From: Chiua virens | Taxonomy: Eukaryota; Basidiomycota; Agaricomycetes; Boletales; Boletaceae | DNA: 64,000 bases | Assembly (NCBI GenBank): GCA_019787685.1 | Contig: JAHNUO010000004.1 | Location: 1,364,001 to 1,428,000 of the forward strand | Reading direction: 5' to 3' | In this document: piece after piece, positions 11,344-20,530 of the stretch | How positions within the stretch are numbered: position 1 is the stretch's first letter | How the letters are laid out: each line of letters starts with the position of its first letter | Translations under genes and position numbers: made by a program | The notes under the pieces: model-generated | The model's input: only the letters and a program-made list of their open reading frames with translations | Told to the model about the DNA's origin: nothing | Database searches by the model: none

Positions 11344-13147
11344 TCAGGCCGTCATAGACGCTGTCGGCACCTGAACTTCTATCATACTTTCATCATCATC
11401 CTCACTATCACCACCAAGACTTGATCCTTCGCCTGGAAGTTGCAGCGTACACCCACCAGATACGGTGGTGGTCCCCTGTGACACCTCCAGATTGTGTGAC
11501 AGTTCGTCCTCGCTGACATCTGCAAGTTCCTGCCAGCTGTGCAGCCAGAAGCGCAAGTTGTGCTTGTAATGCTGCTCTCTGTTCCGCATTGAGCTCTGTC
11601 GACTTCCCAGATCCTTCGGGCCGACAACCAGTAGATCCCTCAAGAACCACACCATCAGAAGTAGAAGGTGGCTTATCAGTGCGATCAACAGCAACTTGTT
11701 GGCTGAAGGAATTAGCTGGCGCCGAGGATTCTCCCGACTTGTCTTCTTCAGTTCGAAATTTGAATTAGCTGTCCAAAGTTGATGGCTTGGAGAATGTTCT
11801 GTGCTGCTTCCCAAGCATCGCTGCCTTCCCCTGTCTCATGATCAATGGCATCGACCGGTTGTTTTTGGGAAGTCAATGCCGAGCCATCCCGGCCGACTGA
11901 TGGTTGCGTAGGTCCTAGTGCCCCTGGATATGGATATCCAAAAGGGTACCCTCCGTATCCTGGGGACTGTCCAGGGAGGAAGACGCGTTTGCACGTTAGA
12001 TAGCTCCGTGAGGAACAAGCGGTGTCTGGGTAAATGGCGACGACGAAGGTGGTTGCGGGCCAGGTAGTGTCGTCTGTGCAAGCGTTTGCGGGCGACGCGT
12101 TGTCCGCTTGGAAGTCTGGAATAGAACGTGGACTGAGCAAACGCCCGAGCATAAACAAGAAGTGGGTGTGTACATACAGCACCTCCCTCCCAGTTTTCGT
12201 TGGGTCGGTATTTGCCATTATTTCCCTTCTCTAGGCGGCCTCTCTTGTAAGCCTTTTGTAGCGCTTGACTAGCTGATGGACGAAAATTCATTTGCAAAGG
12301 ATAGTGCGTCGACATCCAGTTGAACAGAGTCTTGGGCGCGCATCCTTCAGGGTCACCTGAGTCCAGCAGTGCCTCGACAATCATCTCCTCGTAGCTTGGA
12401 AGATCGTCAATGTTGTTGTGTGGAGGTGGCGGCGGCTCGGAAGCAGGGGGAGGAAGTGGCGTATTGGTGAACAGTGGTGGATGGTGGCTTGCTGGATTAA
12501 CTGGGTACATTCCAGGGGGCTGGGGATACGAAGGGTAAGGCGGGGGATAACCATATGTCCCATGAGGAGTGGTATAGTAGGGCGCGTGTGGGTAAGTGGG
12601 ATGGTAATAGGACTGGTGGGGATAATGTGGACCTGGGGCAGCGGGAGGTGCTTGTGATTGAGATGTAGTAGGCTGAGAGGCAGACGAAGTGCTTGCAGGT
12701 TGTCCGGCCTGGGATGGTGCAGGTGTCGATTGCCGCTGTGATGAACTCGCTTGAGGTGGTGTTGTATCAGACACACCATTGGCATCAGGAGCACTGGCAA
12801 ACGTTTTCGAAGGTGTTCCCGACTTTGAAGGTGTCTGACTCTGCAGTGCTTGGGTTTTCTGGGCCAGTATAGTGGCAATAGCGGCACGGATGTCGTACGG
12901 CCATACAGAGCTCTTTACGTGCAGAGGTGCATGGGCTTCAAAAGTGAGGACATAAGTCGATTACCTGCTGTGGTGGGAGCAGTTCTAGGTATTGCCTTTT
13001 GATGGCGTAGATTTCGGCATCTGGTACAGTTTTCGGAGGAGTAAGGTTGACGCTAGATCGTGCTTGGACGTTTGAAAACCTACCGGATAATGGTTGGTAA
13101 CCATTTTGCGGAGGAGGTGTATGAAATGGTGCTGACGCTGTCTGCAT
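11344..13147 (-). CDS. H15 (linker-histone-fold) domain protein
   Basis: Minus-strand exons 12965-13147, 12178-12912, 12017-12115 and 11344-11966. Roughly residues 170-240 form an H15 winged helix: DLPSYEEMIVEALLDSGDPE, then KTLFNWMSTHYPLQMNFRPS and a basic YKRGRLEKG turn. It is preceded by a conserved-looking WPYDIRAAIATILAQ segment and a long Pro/Tyr/Gln-rich stretch. The tail is not the Lys/Ala-rich tail of histone H1; it has an AWEAAQNILQAINFG helix, an AALQAQLALLAAQLA helix and an acidic end. It is therefore more likely a chromatin or transcription cofactor than H1. The last exon needs one base removed near 11760 and another near 11530 to join its clearly coding segments. The third intron has an unusual GTTCCT donor, so 12017-12115 is less certain. 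Confidence 0.68.
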
Positions 13148-13293
13148 CGTTCCGGTGGAGCTGCATAGTTTTGCACATCAAAGTTTATGTGTCGATTCAA
13201 CTCAATTGCGAGTAGATATTGATAGCATATTAGACTACTTTGCCCCGTACGTATCACAAGGTATTATATTCCATCGGTCCCTTGTATCGTCCA

Positions 13294-13663
13294 CTACGAG
13301 TTCCTCTCAGCTGGGAGGGACGAGCTACTGGGCGGCTGTCCTTTGTTTCCTTGAACGAGAGCGGCTTCTTCAGGAGACAGGGAAAGAATCGATTGCTTGT
13401 ACTTCGACACCCATCTGCGTAGCTGAACACATTTTTGTTTATCTATGACGAGAGACAAGAAACAGGGCCATCAACTCACGGGCATGAAGATGTGTTCCCG
13501 CTCGCCCCAGTCTGCGATAAAAGCACAATAGAGAAGTGTGACTAGAGATTGGGTGAGTATCGCAGTCAGGGCAAGCATTTGAGGCCTCACGAGGTATTGT
13601 AGTGTAGGTTAGAAAGCGGGATCCCGAGTACACCCAAGGAGGTCGGAAGTCGTCCGTCGTCAT
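13294..13663 (-). CDS. Small single-pass membrane protein (87 aa)
   Basis: Three exons, 13591-13663, 13480-13541 and 13294-13422, with 47- and 57-base GT-AG introns and consistent phases. The product begins MTTDDFRPPWVYSGSRFLTY and has one hydrophobic segment of about 18 residues (TIPLVTLLYCAFIADWG). A conserved-looking EREHIFMP then RRWVSKYK motif and a Ser-rich tail follow. Size and layout resemble small inner-mitochondrial or ER membrane proteins, but I cannot name a family. No single exon is long enough to be noticed alone; support comes from clean splicing and from motifs I associate with similar short basidiomycete proteins. It lies 147 bases downstream of nothing else on this strand and upstream of the H15 gene. 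Confidence 0.6.
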
Positions 13664-14099
13664 TGTCGTCGGTGGTCCGTCGGTTCTGTCGAGTCCGCGT
13701 TGAAGCACATCTGCGCACAGAACCTCCTCGCAACGCTGCAGGTTTCACTAGTCGCACATGCGAATTGAGTTGTGCCATGCGCAATCGTTGCATGAGAGGA
13801 TGATTCGATATTACTTTGTTTGACTTGTTTGACTTGAACCGTGACTCGAAAACGTGCATAACGGTACAGGCTGGCCACTTGAAGACCAGGATAATTCTAG
13901 CATTCTCCGGATTCTCACCAGTAATCGTTACTAGTACATGCACCGGAGCGGCCTTTCCGGAGATTGACTTTGCTTGGACATTGTGGAGTGCATGACCTCG
14001 CCGTTCCGCGCCTTCCCACCTGATTATCTGGGACCATCTTATTAAAAGTCCTTGGATTGCTATTATCATGGGAATCATCCCTTGATCTCAACCAACGCC
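13664..14099. promoter_or_regulatory. Divergent promoter region
   Basis: 436 bases between the start codons of the small membrane protein (-) and the aldolase (+). No exon is visible; it must hold both promoters. I did not identify a clear TATA box. Confidence 0.45.
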
Positions 14100-15417
14100 A
14101 TGTCCTCGAACGCAACAAGCACACCTGGTTACACTTTCACTGCCAGCGGAGGTGCTGCTCCCGCAGACTCCGACCCTCTCTACCCTCATCACTCCCCGGC
14201 TGTCGCCGCCTCCTTGATCGCAACAGCTGAAGCGCTGGTAAACCCACGTGGCAAGGGCATCTACGCCACAGATGAGACCATCCAAGGTATCGAGGCTAGG
14301 CTCCTGGCTGCTGAAGGCATCGAGGGGAAGTCGAATGTCTATACTGACTCCCAACATCGCGAGCGTAGACGACGCTGGAGGGAGTGTCTTTACGAGTCGC
14401 TTCCAACTGGTGAGCGTACACCCCAGCAACATTCCCGATCTAACCGTGCCTTGTGTCGCATTATCCAGATTACATTTCGGGTGTAATCTTGTATCACGAG
14501 ACGCTCATAGACTTTCAGCTCGCTCCCGTCTTGACCAAGAGGGGAATCATCCCCGGGGTGCGCGCTGACACCGATGCTCACCCTCTGCCCATCTCCCCCC
14601 TGGAGCCTGCTACTCAAGGTCTCGACGACCTTCTACCTAGGTTGCAAGCCTCTTATAAGGCTGGAGCACGCTTCAGCAAGTGGCGCGCTCCAATCCTTTG
14701 CAATTCATCTACTCTTCCTACCCAAGCCGGCCTTGAAGTTCAAGCAGAAAGTTTGGCATGCTTCGCTGCGATCAGTCAGCAGGCCGGCCTAGTTCCCATC
14801 GTCGAACCTGATGTGGACTTTACGGAGGACGCGGACCTGAAGAAAAGTGTAGGAGGTTCACGTGAAGATCATCAGTATGATTTATGCCCGCTGCGCCGCT
14901 TATGGAGTTTTACTTGAGGGTAAGCCCATAGGAACAAACAAAAAGCCGAAGTTGATCATATGAACGGTGAACCTTAGGTTCATTGATCAAACCATCCTTC
15001 CCGCAACCGGGGTTGAAACACCCGTCTCGTAGCACCACATCAATCGAAACAATCGGTCTTGCGACGGCAACGGCACTCGCTCGTTCCGTGCCTGTCTCAG
15101 TCGCTGGTGTCGTGTTCCTGTCCGGTAAGCAGTTAGGGCTCTTGCCAAATTTCCGTGCACGAACAGCCTTATTTTTAGGGGGGCTGTCGGACTCTGATGC
15201 TGTCAAGTATCTCAATGCTGTGAATGCTGTCGTGAATAAGCCTCCTGTCGGCGCGCCACTCGCCCTATCCCGATTGCCCAACCTCACCTTTTCCTTTGGT
15301 CGGGGACTGCAGGGCGAAGCCATGAGAAAGTGGGCCGGAGGTGACGAAGGAGGAGCGAAGGAAGCATTCGAGGCTAGAGCAAAGGCATGCTGGTTGGCTG
15401 CAAAGGGAGAGGCTTGA
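14100..15417 (+). CDS. Class I fructose-bisphosphate aldolase
   Basis: Exons 14100-14409, 14469-14919, 14978-15124 and 15179-15417 encode about 381 residues. The class I (Schiff-base) aldolase signatures are complete: GKGIYATDET, DYISGVILYHETL, ATQGLDDL, FSKWR, VPIVEP, LLEGSLIKPSFPQPG with the Schiff-base lysine, FLSGGLSD across the last splice, and FSFGRGLQ. The enzyme cleaves fructose 1,6-bisphosphate in glycolysis. The lysine usual in the GIKVD motif is arginine here (GVRAD), and the C-terminal tyrosine tail of animal enzymes is absent. Exon 2 holds one surplus base at about 14852-14854; removing it joins DLKKSV to EVHVKIISMIYA. The frame is open upstream to 14052, but the ATG at 14100 fits family length. 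Fungi usually use the unrelated class II enzyme. Confidence 0.9.
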
Positions 15418-16306
15418 ACTGAGCCACACAGCTATTTCCTCAATCGCTCAGTCGTGATGCGCCGTGTTCCAAAAAGAACATTGCAAATACGACCTTGCAT
15501 TCGTAGTTGAAACGGAGGTGGTTTGGAGCCCTCTTACGGGAAATATTTGCGCCGACGCCACTGGCAAGCCATACTTCCATGCTTAACTTTACTCGTGGGC
15601 GAGAGGTCTTGGCTTGCACCAACACCCTGGGTTCCAGCCATGTCCAAGATGATTAAGCTCAAGTTGGAATAATTCCTGAGTTGAAACGAGTTTCGGCTTC
15701 AGGCATCCATGACGTCCTTATGACGACTCAGCCTCTTCCTGCTTCCTACGGGCCGGCTGATCACTGGCAGGTTGGCGACCAATCACTTTGACTTCTCCGC
15801 CGGTAATGCATCTAATCCACGAAAGTTAGGATAATGCATCGAAGACACCGACACTGCGGAATCGCCGATGTTATCTGATCCGAAACCACTTTCCCCACAT
15901 CCCATCATGATGCATACCAAGCGCTGTACGCACCGATGCAGGAATGAACATTTTCCTACGACCCTCGTTCAAGTTCTCTCGAATGTCGTGACTCATATCT
16001 GACGTTGACGTTGACCCCAACAGGGATCATGGCGTTGACTTCGCAAAGTTCATGTCTTTTATGCAAACGAGTCATGTAACAAAGTTGCAAATTCAGTGCC
16101 GCCACCGACATGTACTAAAATTTTGCCTAGAGTATTCCCGGGCGGACAGGTCACACCGCGCACGTTCCGTCGGTAAATTCAGGGTAAGAAGTTGGCACCG
16201 CCAATTCCTCTGGTCACGGTCATCCAGAGTGCCACATCATTAGCGCGCGTCAGCGGCGAAGAATAGCCCCTGACCTGTAACGGTCAGAAACTCCCGACCC
16301 ACAGAG
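15418..16306. other. Intergenic region upstream of cerato-platanin 1
   Basis: No gene seen. The last 200 bases share sequence blocks with the region before the fourth cerato-platanin scar: GTGCCGCCAC, a CCCGGGCGGA block and a TAGCCCCTGAC block. They therefore belong to the duplicated unit. Confidence 0.5.
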
Positions 16307-16312
16307 TATAAA
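16307..16312 (+). promoter_or_regulatory. TATA box of cerato-platanin 1
   Basis: GAGTATAAAGATGACAC lies 90 bases before the start codon. The same block recurs before the other two genes at nearly the same distance, and all three are preceded by a conserved CTGAC...CAGAAACTCC-like stretch. Confidence 0.7.
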
Positions 16313-16396
16313 GATGACACTATAGGATGCGTCTCTTCAGTTCAGTCCTCACTCGTCGAGTCTCTCAGTCAATCATCTCTCAAGGTTACTTTCACC

Positions 16397-16825
16397 ATGA
16401 AGTTCATCTCAACCCTCGCCGTCCTTTCTGCTGCTGTCTTGCCATCCCTTGCACAGAGTGGGTCTGTCAAGGTCACGTACGTTGGCCTGTACGACGACCC
16501 TAACTGGTCGCTCGACAGCACCGCCTGCTCCAACGGTGCCAACGGGCTCGACACCAAGTGGGCTGTCTTGGGAGACATCCCCAACTTCCCCGCGGTGGCG
16601 GGTATCCCAGGACTCACCTGGAACTCCCCCTTGTGCGGCACCTGTTGGGAGCTCTCCTACGATGACGGTGCCAACATGATGCACAACATCACGGTTACAG
16701 CTGTCGATGCAGCGTATTCTACCTTCAACGTCGCGGAGGATGCGTTCACCTCTTGGGCGGGTACCTCTGGCGTGGCAGCAGGTTCCATCGAGGCCACAGC
16801 AGTCCAAGTTCCATGTGATTACTGA
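16397..16825 (+). CDS. Cerato-platanin family secreted protein 1
   Basis: A 142-residue intronless frame. Residues 1-19 are a signal peptide (MKFISTLAVLSAAVLPSLAQ). The mature part begins VKVTYVGLYDDPNWSLDS and carries TACSNGANGL, LTWNSPLCGTCWELSY, TVTAVDAA and the ending EATAVQVPC. The four cysteines and the SNGANGL and CGTCW motifs define cerato-platanin, a small double-psi beta-barrel protein that coats hyphae and cell walls, binds chitin fragments and can act as an elicitor in plants. First of three tandem copies. A likely intron of 59 bases (16833-16891, GTATGA...TTTGTAG) starts 7 bases after the stop codon, in the 3' UTR. Confidence 0.93.
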   Translation: MKFISTLAVLSAAVLPSLAQSGSVKVTYVGLYDDPNWSLDSTACSNGANGLDTKWAVLGDIPNFPAVAGIPGLTWNSPLCGTCWELSYDDGANMMHNITVTAVDAAYSTFNVAEDAFTSWAGTSGVAAGSIEATAVQVPCDY

Positions 16826-17674
16826 ACACGAGGTATGAGTGTGAAATTCAGTACAAGGTAACTGGCGTTGCTTACATTTTCGCCTTTGTAGATGGATTTG
16901 TCATGTCGATGTTTTTTGGAACAATTCAATGGACTGTGGTTGACATACGGACTTATTAGCAGTATTTGCTTGATCCTGGCCCACGGACACGTTAATATCT
17001 TCGTCTTCGAATGTATATTTGTTATTGCGAAATTATGAACACTGATCACTAAGGGGAAATGTGTCGCATCCTAGATCCCAACCTAACCAAAACCGTCACA
17101 GTGACCAGCCGTCGCAAATGTCAAGACAACTTGAAAGTGCGAACAAGCTGAGAAAGGCTCTCTGACTGGCGTTCACGGTGGATTTATTCTTCCTTTCCTG
17201 ACGAGTAACCAAGGGGGTGTACAAGTTGCCCAAGTTCGCATTTTGTTCAAGCTCCCCAGAGAGCGATCGAAGCCAAATCGAAATTATTTCCTTCAACATT
17301 ACAACCACCCAGTTACCGTTTAACACAACCAGATTCCATATCAAATATCTCGCTGCACACAGAATGGAAGACGCCTCACAAGCATCATCGGCTGCTGATG
17401 TGATCCGACGCACCTGTCATAGGGACGAGTAGCAGCGTTCTCGATGAGGCATCTTCATTTAGGCACTGGTAAATCCTTTTGCTGATCGAAACACTTATAT
17501 GACTGTACTTTAGTTGTTTCCAGTACTTGTAATCACTACGCAAAAGGCTAGGGAAATAGGATCATGAGTCAATCGTCAAATGAGGAAGTATACAAACCTA
17601 CGTGGTACTCACACATGAGTTCAGGTTTTTTCCAGATGAGGCCCTTGACGATCAAAACTCCAGATCTGCGAGGA
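16826..17674. other. Spacer between cerato-platanin 1 and 2
   Basis: The first 220 bases match the 3' flank of copy 2, including the 3' UTR intron, a TTTTTGGAAC block and a CACGGACACGTT block. The rest shows no gene. Confidence 0.6.
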
Positions 17675-17680
17675 TATAAA
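17675..17680 (+). promoter_or_regulatory. TATA box of cerato-platanin 2
   Basis: GGATATAAAGACGACACTGT lies 97 bases before the start codon and aligns with the copy 1 block. Confidence 0.7.
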
Positions 17681-17771
17681 GACGACACTGTGGCCAGTGG
17701 ACGTCTCTCCTCAGGTCAGCTTCGTCTTCTATCCACTCAGTCGAGTCTTCTCGCCTACCTCTGCTTTCACT

Positions 17772-18200
17772 ATGAAGTTCATCTTCTCCCTCGTCATCCT
17801 CTCCGCTGCTGTCTTGCCGTCCCTCGCACAGAGTGGAACAGCCAAAGTCACGTACGTCGGCCTGTATGACAACCCAGACTGGCCACTCGATAGCACCGCC
17901 TGCTCCAACGGTGATAACGGACTCGACACCAAATGGCCAACCTTAGGTGACATCCCTGGGTACCCCCTGGTGGCAGGAATCCCAGGACTCACCTGGAACT
18001 CCCCCTCGTGCGGCACCTGTTGGGAGCTCTCGTACGTTAACGACATCGGGGTGACACATACCGTCACGGTCACAGCGGTTGACGCAGCGTATACCTTCAA
18101 CCTCGCGAAGAGTGTATTCATGGAATTGGCGGATGCCTCTGCTGTGCAAGCAGGCTTCTTTGAGGCCACGGCAGCCCAAATTCCGTGTCCTTACTACTGA
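17772..18200 (+). CDS. Cerato-platanin family secreted protein 2
   Basis: 142 residues, intronless, with a signal peptide (MKFIFSLVILSAAVLPSLAQ). The mature protein has VTYVGLYDNPDWPLDSTACS, LTWNSPSCGTCWELSY and an EATAAQIPC end, so all four cysteines are kept. The frame is open for 25 codons upstream, but the signal peptide fixes the start at 17772. Most similar by eye to copy 1 in the C-terminal half and to copy 3 around GDIPGYPLVA. A 61-base intron (18209-18269, GTATGT...TTTGCAG) begins 8 bases after the stop, homologous to that of copy 1. Confidence 0.93.
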   Translation: MKFIFSLVILSAAVLPSLAQSGTAKVTYVGLYDNPDWPLDSTACSNGDNGLDTKWPTLGDIPGYPLVAGIPGLTWNSPSCGTCWELSYVNDIGVTHTVTVTAVDAAYTFNLAKSVFMELADASAVQAGFFEATAAQIPCPYY

Positions 18201-19199
18201 ATCAAGAGGTATGTGTGAGGGAATTCAGTGCAAAGTAGTCACGGCACGCTCACATTTTCCCCTTTGCAGATGGTCTGTCGTGTTGATAGTTTTTGGAACG
18301 ATGATGCACTTTCCTTCGGACTGTGGCACGTTCAAGCTGTAGCAAGAGCGTACATACGATGCTGGTTGGAAGTAGTTGCTTGATCTTGGTCCAACGGACA
18401 CGTTTGATGTCTTTCGTCTTCGAATATATATTTTGGAAGGCTCGCGAAATTGTGACTTTGGAATTCAGAGGGAAAAAAAACCTCAATGTGTCGCACCTCA
18501 GATCTGCGACCAATCCAAGAAGTAATCATGAAAACCGGGGTTAAATTCCTCATCGCAAATTTTACAACAAAGTGTGGACTTGGACCTTTGCCGTGTGTTA
18601 GAGCGTTCCTCTCAGAGGCTTGATAAAGTGTCAAAATCATGATGAGTCGATATCTTTTTTTTTTTTAAAAAAAATCGGTGTTTATTGTCCCGCGGGACTG
18701 AGTCCCATGTCAGACATTACATGCGTGTATTTTATGGGGTTATTTATGTGAAAATATTTGTCATGTTCGTATGTTAACGGCTCGGGAAACCGAGCGGAAG
18801 CCTGCGTGGGGCTAGTGAAGGTTGACCGCAGTGTGGGTCATGAGCGCGGGGGGTGGTCATCGGGTGGGTCAAATGGTGAGTCGATATCTATATATATTCA
18901 TGACAACGAACCTGAAAATGCTTCGCATACACAAGGGTTGCTGGCTCGTGTTTTCCAGACGAGCAAGCGTGATCAATTCAGCGAGGCATCGTCCAGTGTC
19001 GCTACCGCTAGCGTCGATTTGAATGATGTTTAGTTATCGTCCCCCGGACTATCATGATTACCGAATTTACAGGGCATCCCGGAGGCAGAAAAAAAGAGAT
19101 TTAAATCTTTTGCTGCACTGCCATGACCTACTGATTATCAAAATAATTATCAGCGACAGAAATAGCCCCTGACGGCCAGAAACTCCCGAAACGCAAGAG
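18201..19199. other. Spacer between cerato-platanin 2 and 3
   Basis: Starts with the shared 3' flank, then holds a retroposon-like insertion (listed separately) and about 300 bases of promoter-proximal sequence with a GACAGAAATAGCCCCTGAC block shared with copies 1 and 4. Confidence 0.6.
18643..18889 (-). mobile_element. Short retroposon-like insertion
   Basis: Perfect 13-base direct repeats TGAGTCGATATCT at 18643-18655 and 18877-18889 flank about 221 bases. Directly inside the left repeat is a 12-base T run, followed by eight A. Read on the minus strand this is a short element ending in poly(A) and bounded by a target-site duplication, the hallmark of target-primed reverse transcription (SINE or processed transcript). 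Inside are a 12-base palindrome (18687-18698) and a six-pair hairpin with a GAAA loop (18780-18795). No convincing tRNA A or B box was found, so its source is unknown. Confidence 0.4.
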
Positions 19200-19206
19200 T
19201 ACAAAG
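19200..19206 (+). promoter_or_regulatory. TATA-like element of cerato-platanin 3
   Basis: GAGTACAAAGACGACGCTGT lies 88 bases before the start codon. It aligns with the TATA blocks of copies 1 and 2, but TATAAA is changed to TACAAA. Confidence 0.55.
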
Positions 19207-19287
19207 ACGACGCTGTTGCCAGTTCTCCTCAGGTTAGCTTCGCCACTCTCCATTCATCGGATCTTCTCGCCTACCTCTGTTTTCACC

Positions 19288-19701
19288 ATGAAATTCATCT
19301 CATCCCTCGCCATCCTTTCTGCTGCTGTCTTGCCATGCCTCGCACAGAGTGTCAAGGTCACATACGTGGGGCTGTACGATGACCCCAGCTGGCCAATGGA
19401 CAGCACCGCCTGCTCTAACGGTGTTAACGGGCTCGCCAGCAAGTGGCCAACCTTGGGAGATATCCCCGGATACCCTCTGGTGGCAGCTATTCCAGGACTC
19501 ACTTGGAACTCCACCTTGTGCGGCACCTGCTGGGACCTCTCGTACGCTGACGGCGTAGACGGGACGTTCATAGCCGTTGACGCAGCGTATTCTACCTTCA
19601 ACATTGCGGAGTACGTATTCAACGACTTCGCGCCGGGTGCCGTACAAGCAGGTTCCTTCGAGGCCACAGCAACCCAAGTTCCATGCGAACCACTGGCATA
19701 A
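19288..19701 (+). CDS. Cerato-platanin family secreted protein 3
   Basis: 137 residues, intronless, signal peptide MKFISSLAILSAAVLPCLAQ with an unusual cysteine just before the cleavage region. The mature part keeps VTYVGLYDDPSWPMDSTACS, GLTWNSTLCGTCWDLSYADG and an ATQVPC end with four cysteines. It is shorter in the central loop, where copies 1 and 2 have an extra ITVTAV-type strand. The 3' flank still matches the copy 1 intron in part (TTCAGTACAGGGTAAC), but donor and acceptor are degenerate, so the 3' UTR intron is probably lost. Confidence 0.92.
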   Translation: MKFISSLAILSAAVLPCLAQSVKVTYVGLYDDPSWPMDSTACSNGVNGLASKWPTLGDIPGYPLVAAIPGLTWNSTLCGTCWDLSYADGVDGTFIAVDAAYSTFNIAEYVFNDFAPGAVQAGSFEATATQVPCEPLA

Positions 19702-20159
19702 TGAAACACTGGCAAGTGGTAGTTTGCTGTGGACTTCAGTACAGGGTAACGGCGCTGCTCTGGACCTGTCCGAGTCATGTTATGTAAGTGAATGGTTTTT
19801 GGAATAACTTGCCAGTGAACAACGAACTTTCCTTTAGTGGCACCTTCATATTGTAGCTAGAGCACACACACATACGGACTGGTTGGCAGTACTACTAGTA
19901 CTTACTTGGTCTTGGCCCAACGGGCACGTTCAAGGTCTTTCGTCGTTGATCAAATGTATATTTTGCATTAATGCTCGCGAAATCATCGTTTTGCTGGGAA
20001 CGCTGAATTCCCCGTCGCGGATACTACATACATATTTGCGACGGTGTGTGTGAACTTCAAGTTGGGACCTTCAAAATCATACCATATCTTGTGTGGAATC
20101 TTCGTCCCAGAGACCTATCAAGTGATCAAAAGGGAGTCGGGGCTTCGTGCACTGGCAGT

Positions 20160-20530
20160 GCCGCCACGGCCAATATTGGCATGTTCAGCTAGCGTCTTTC
20201 CTCAACTATCCCCGGGCGGATAGGACATCCCGCACACCAGCATTCCGGACTCAGAGTCAAACTTGATAGCCTGCACTGCCATGAGCATTTGAGTCCTCGA
20301 TTACCTAAAGTAAACGTCAGTGGTAGAAAATAACCCCTGACAGTCAGAAGCTAATGACACTGTTGAACGATTTTCCTCAGGTTAGCCTCGCCTTTCCTCT
20401 TGCCGACTCTCCTAGCCAACCTCTGCTGTCACCATGAAGGTCATCAGATCCGCAAGCTCAATGAATTGTTACGTAGCAGATGGATGGACTTTCCTTCGGT
20501 GTGGGGTACTAGTCACGAATTCGGACTAGA
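20160..20530 (+). pseudogene. Scar of a fourth cerato-platanin copy
   Basis: The upstream region repeats blocks of the other copies (GTGCCGCCAC, CCCCGGGCGGATAGG, AACCCCTGACAGTCAGAAGC, TTCCTCAGGTTAGCCTCGCC). It continues to an ATGAAGGTCATC at 20434 that mirrors the MKFI start. Directly after this, instead of coding sequence, comes GATGGACTTTCCTTCGGTGTGG at about 20482. This matches the 3' flank of copy 2 at about 18303. The whole coding region has been deleted, leaving promoter and 3' flank. Confidence 0.55.
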
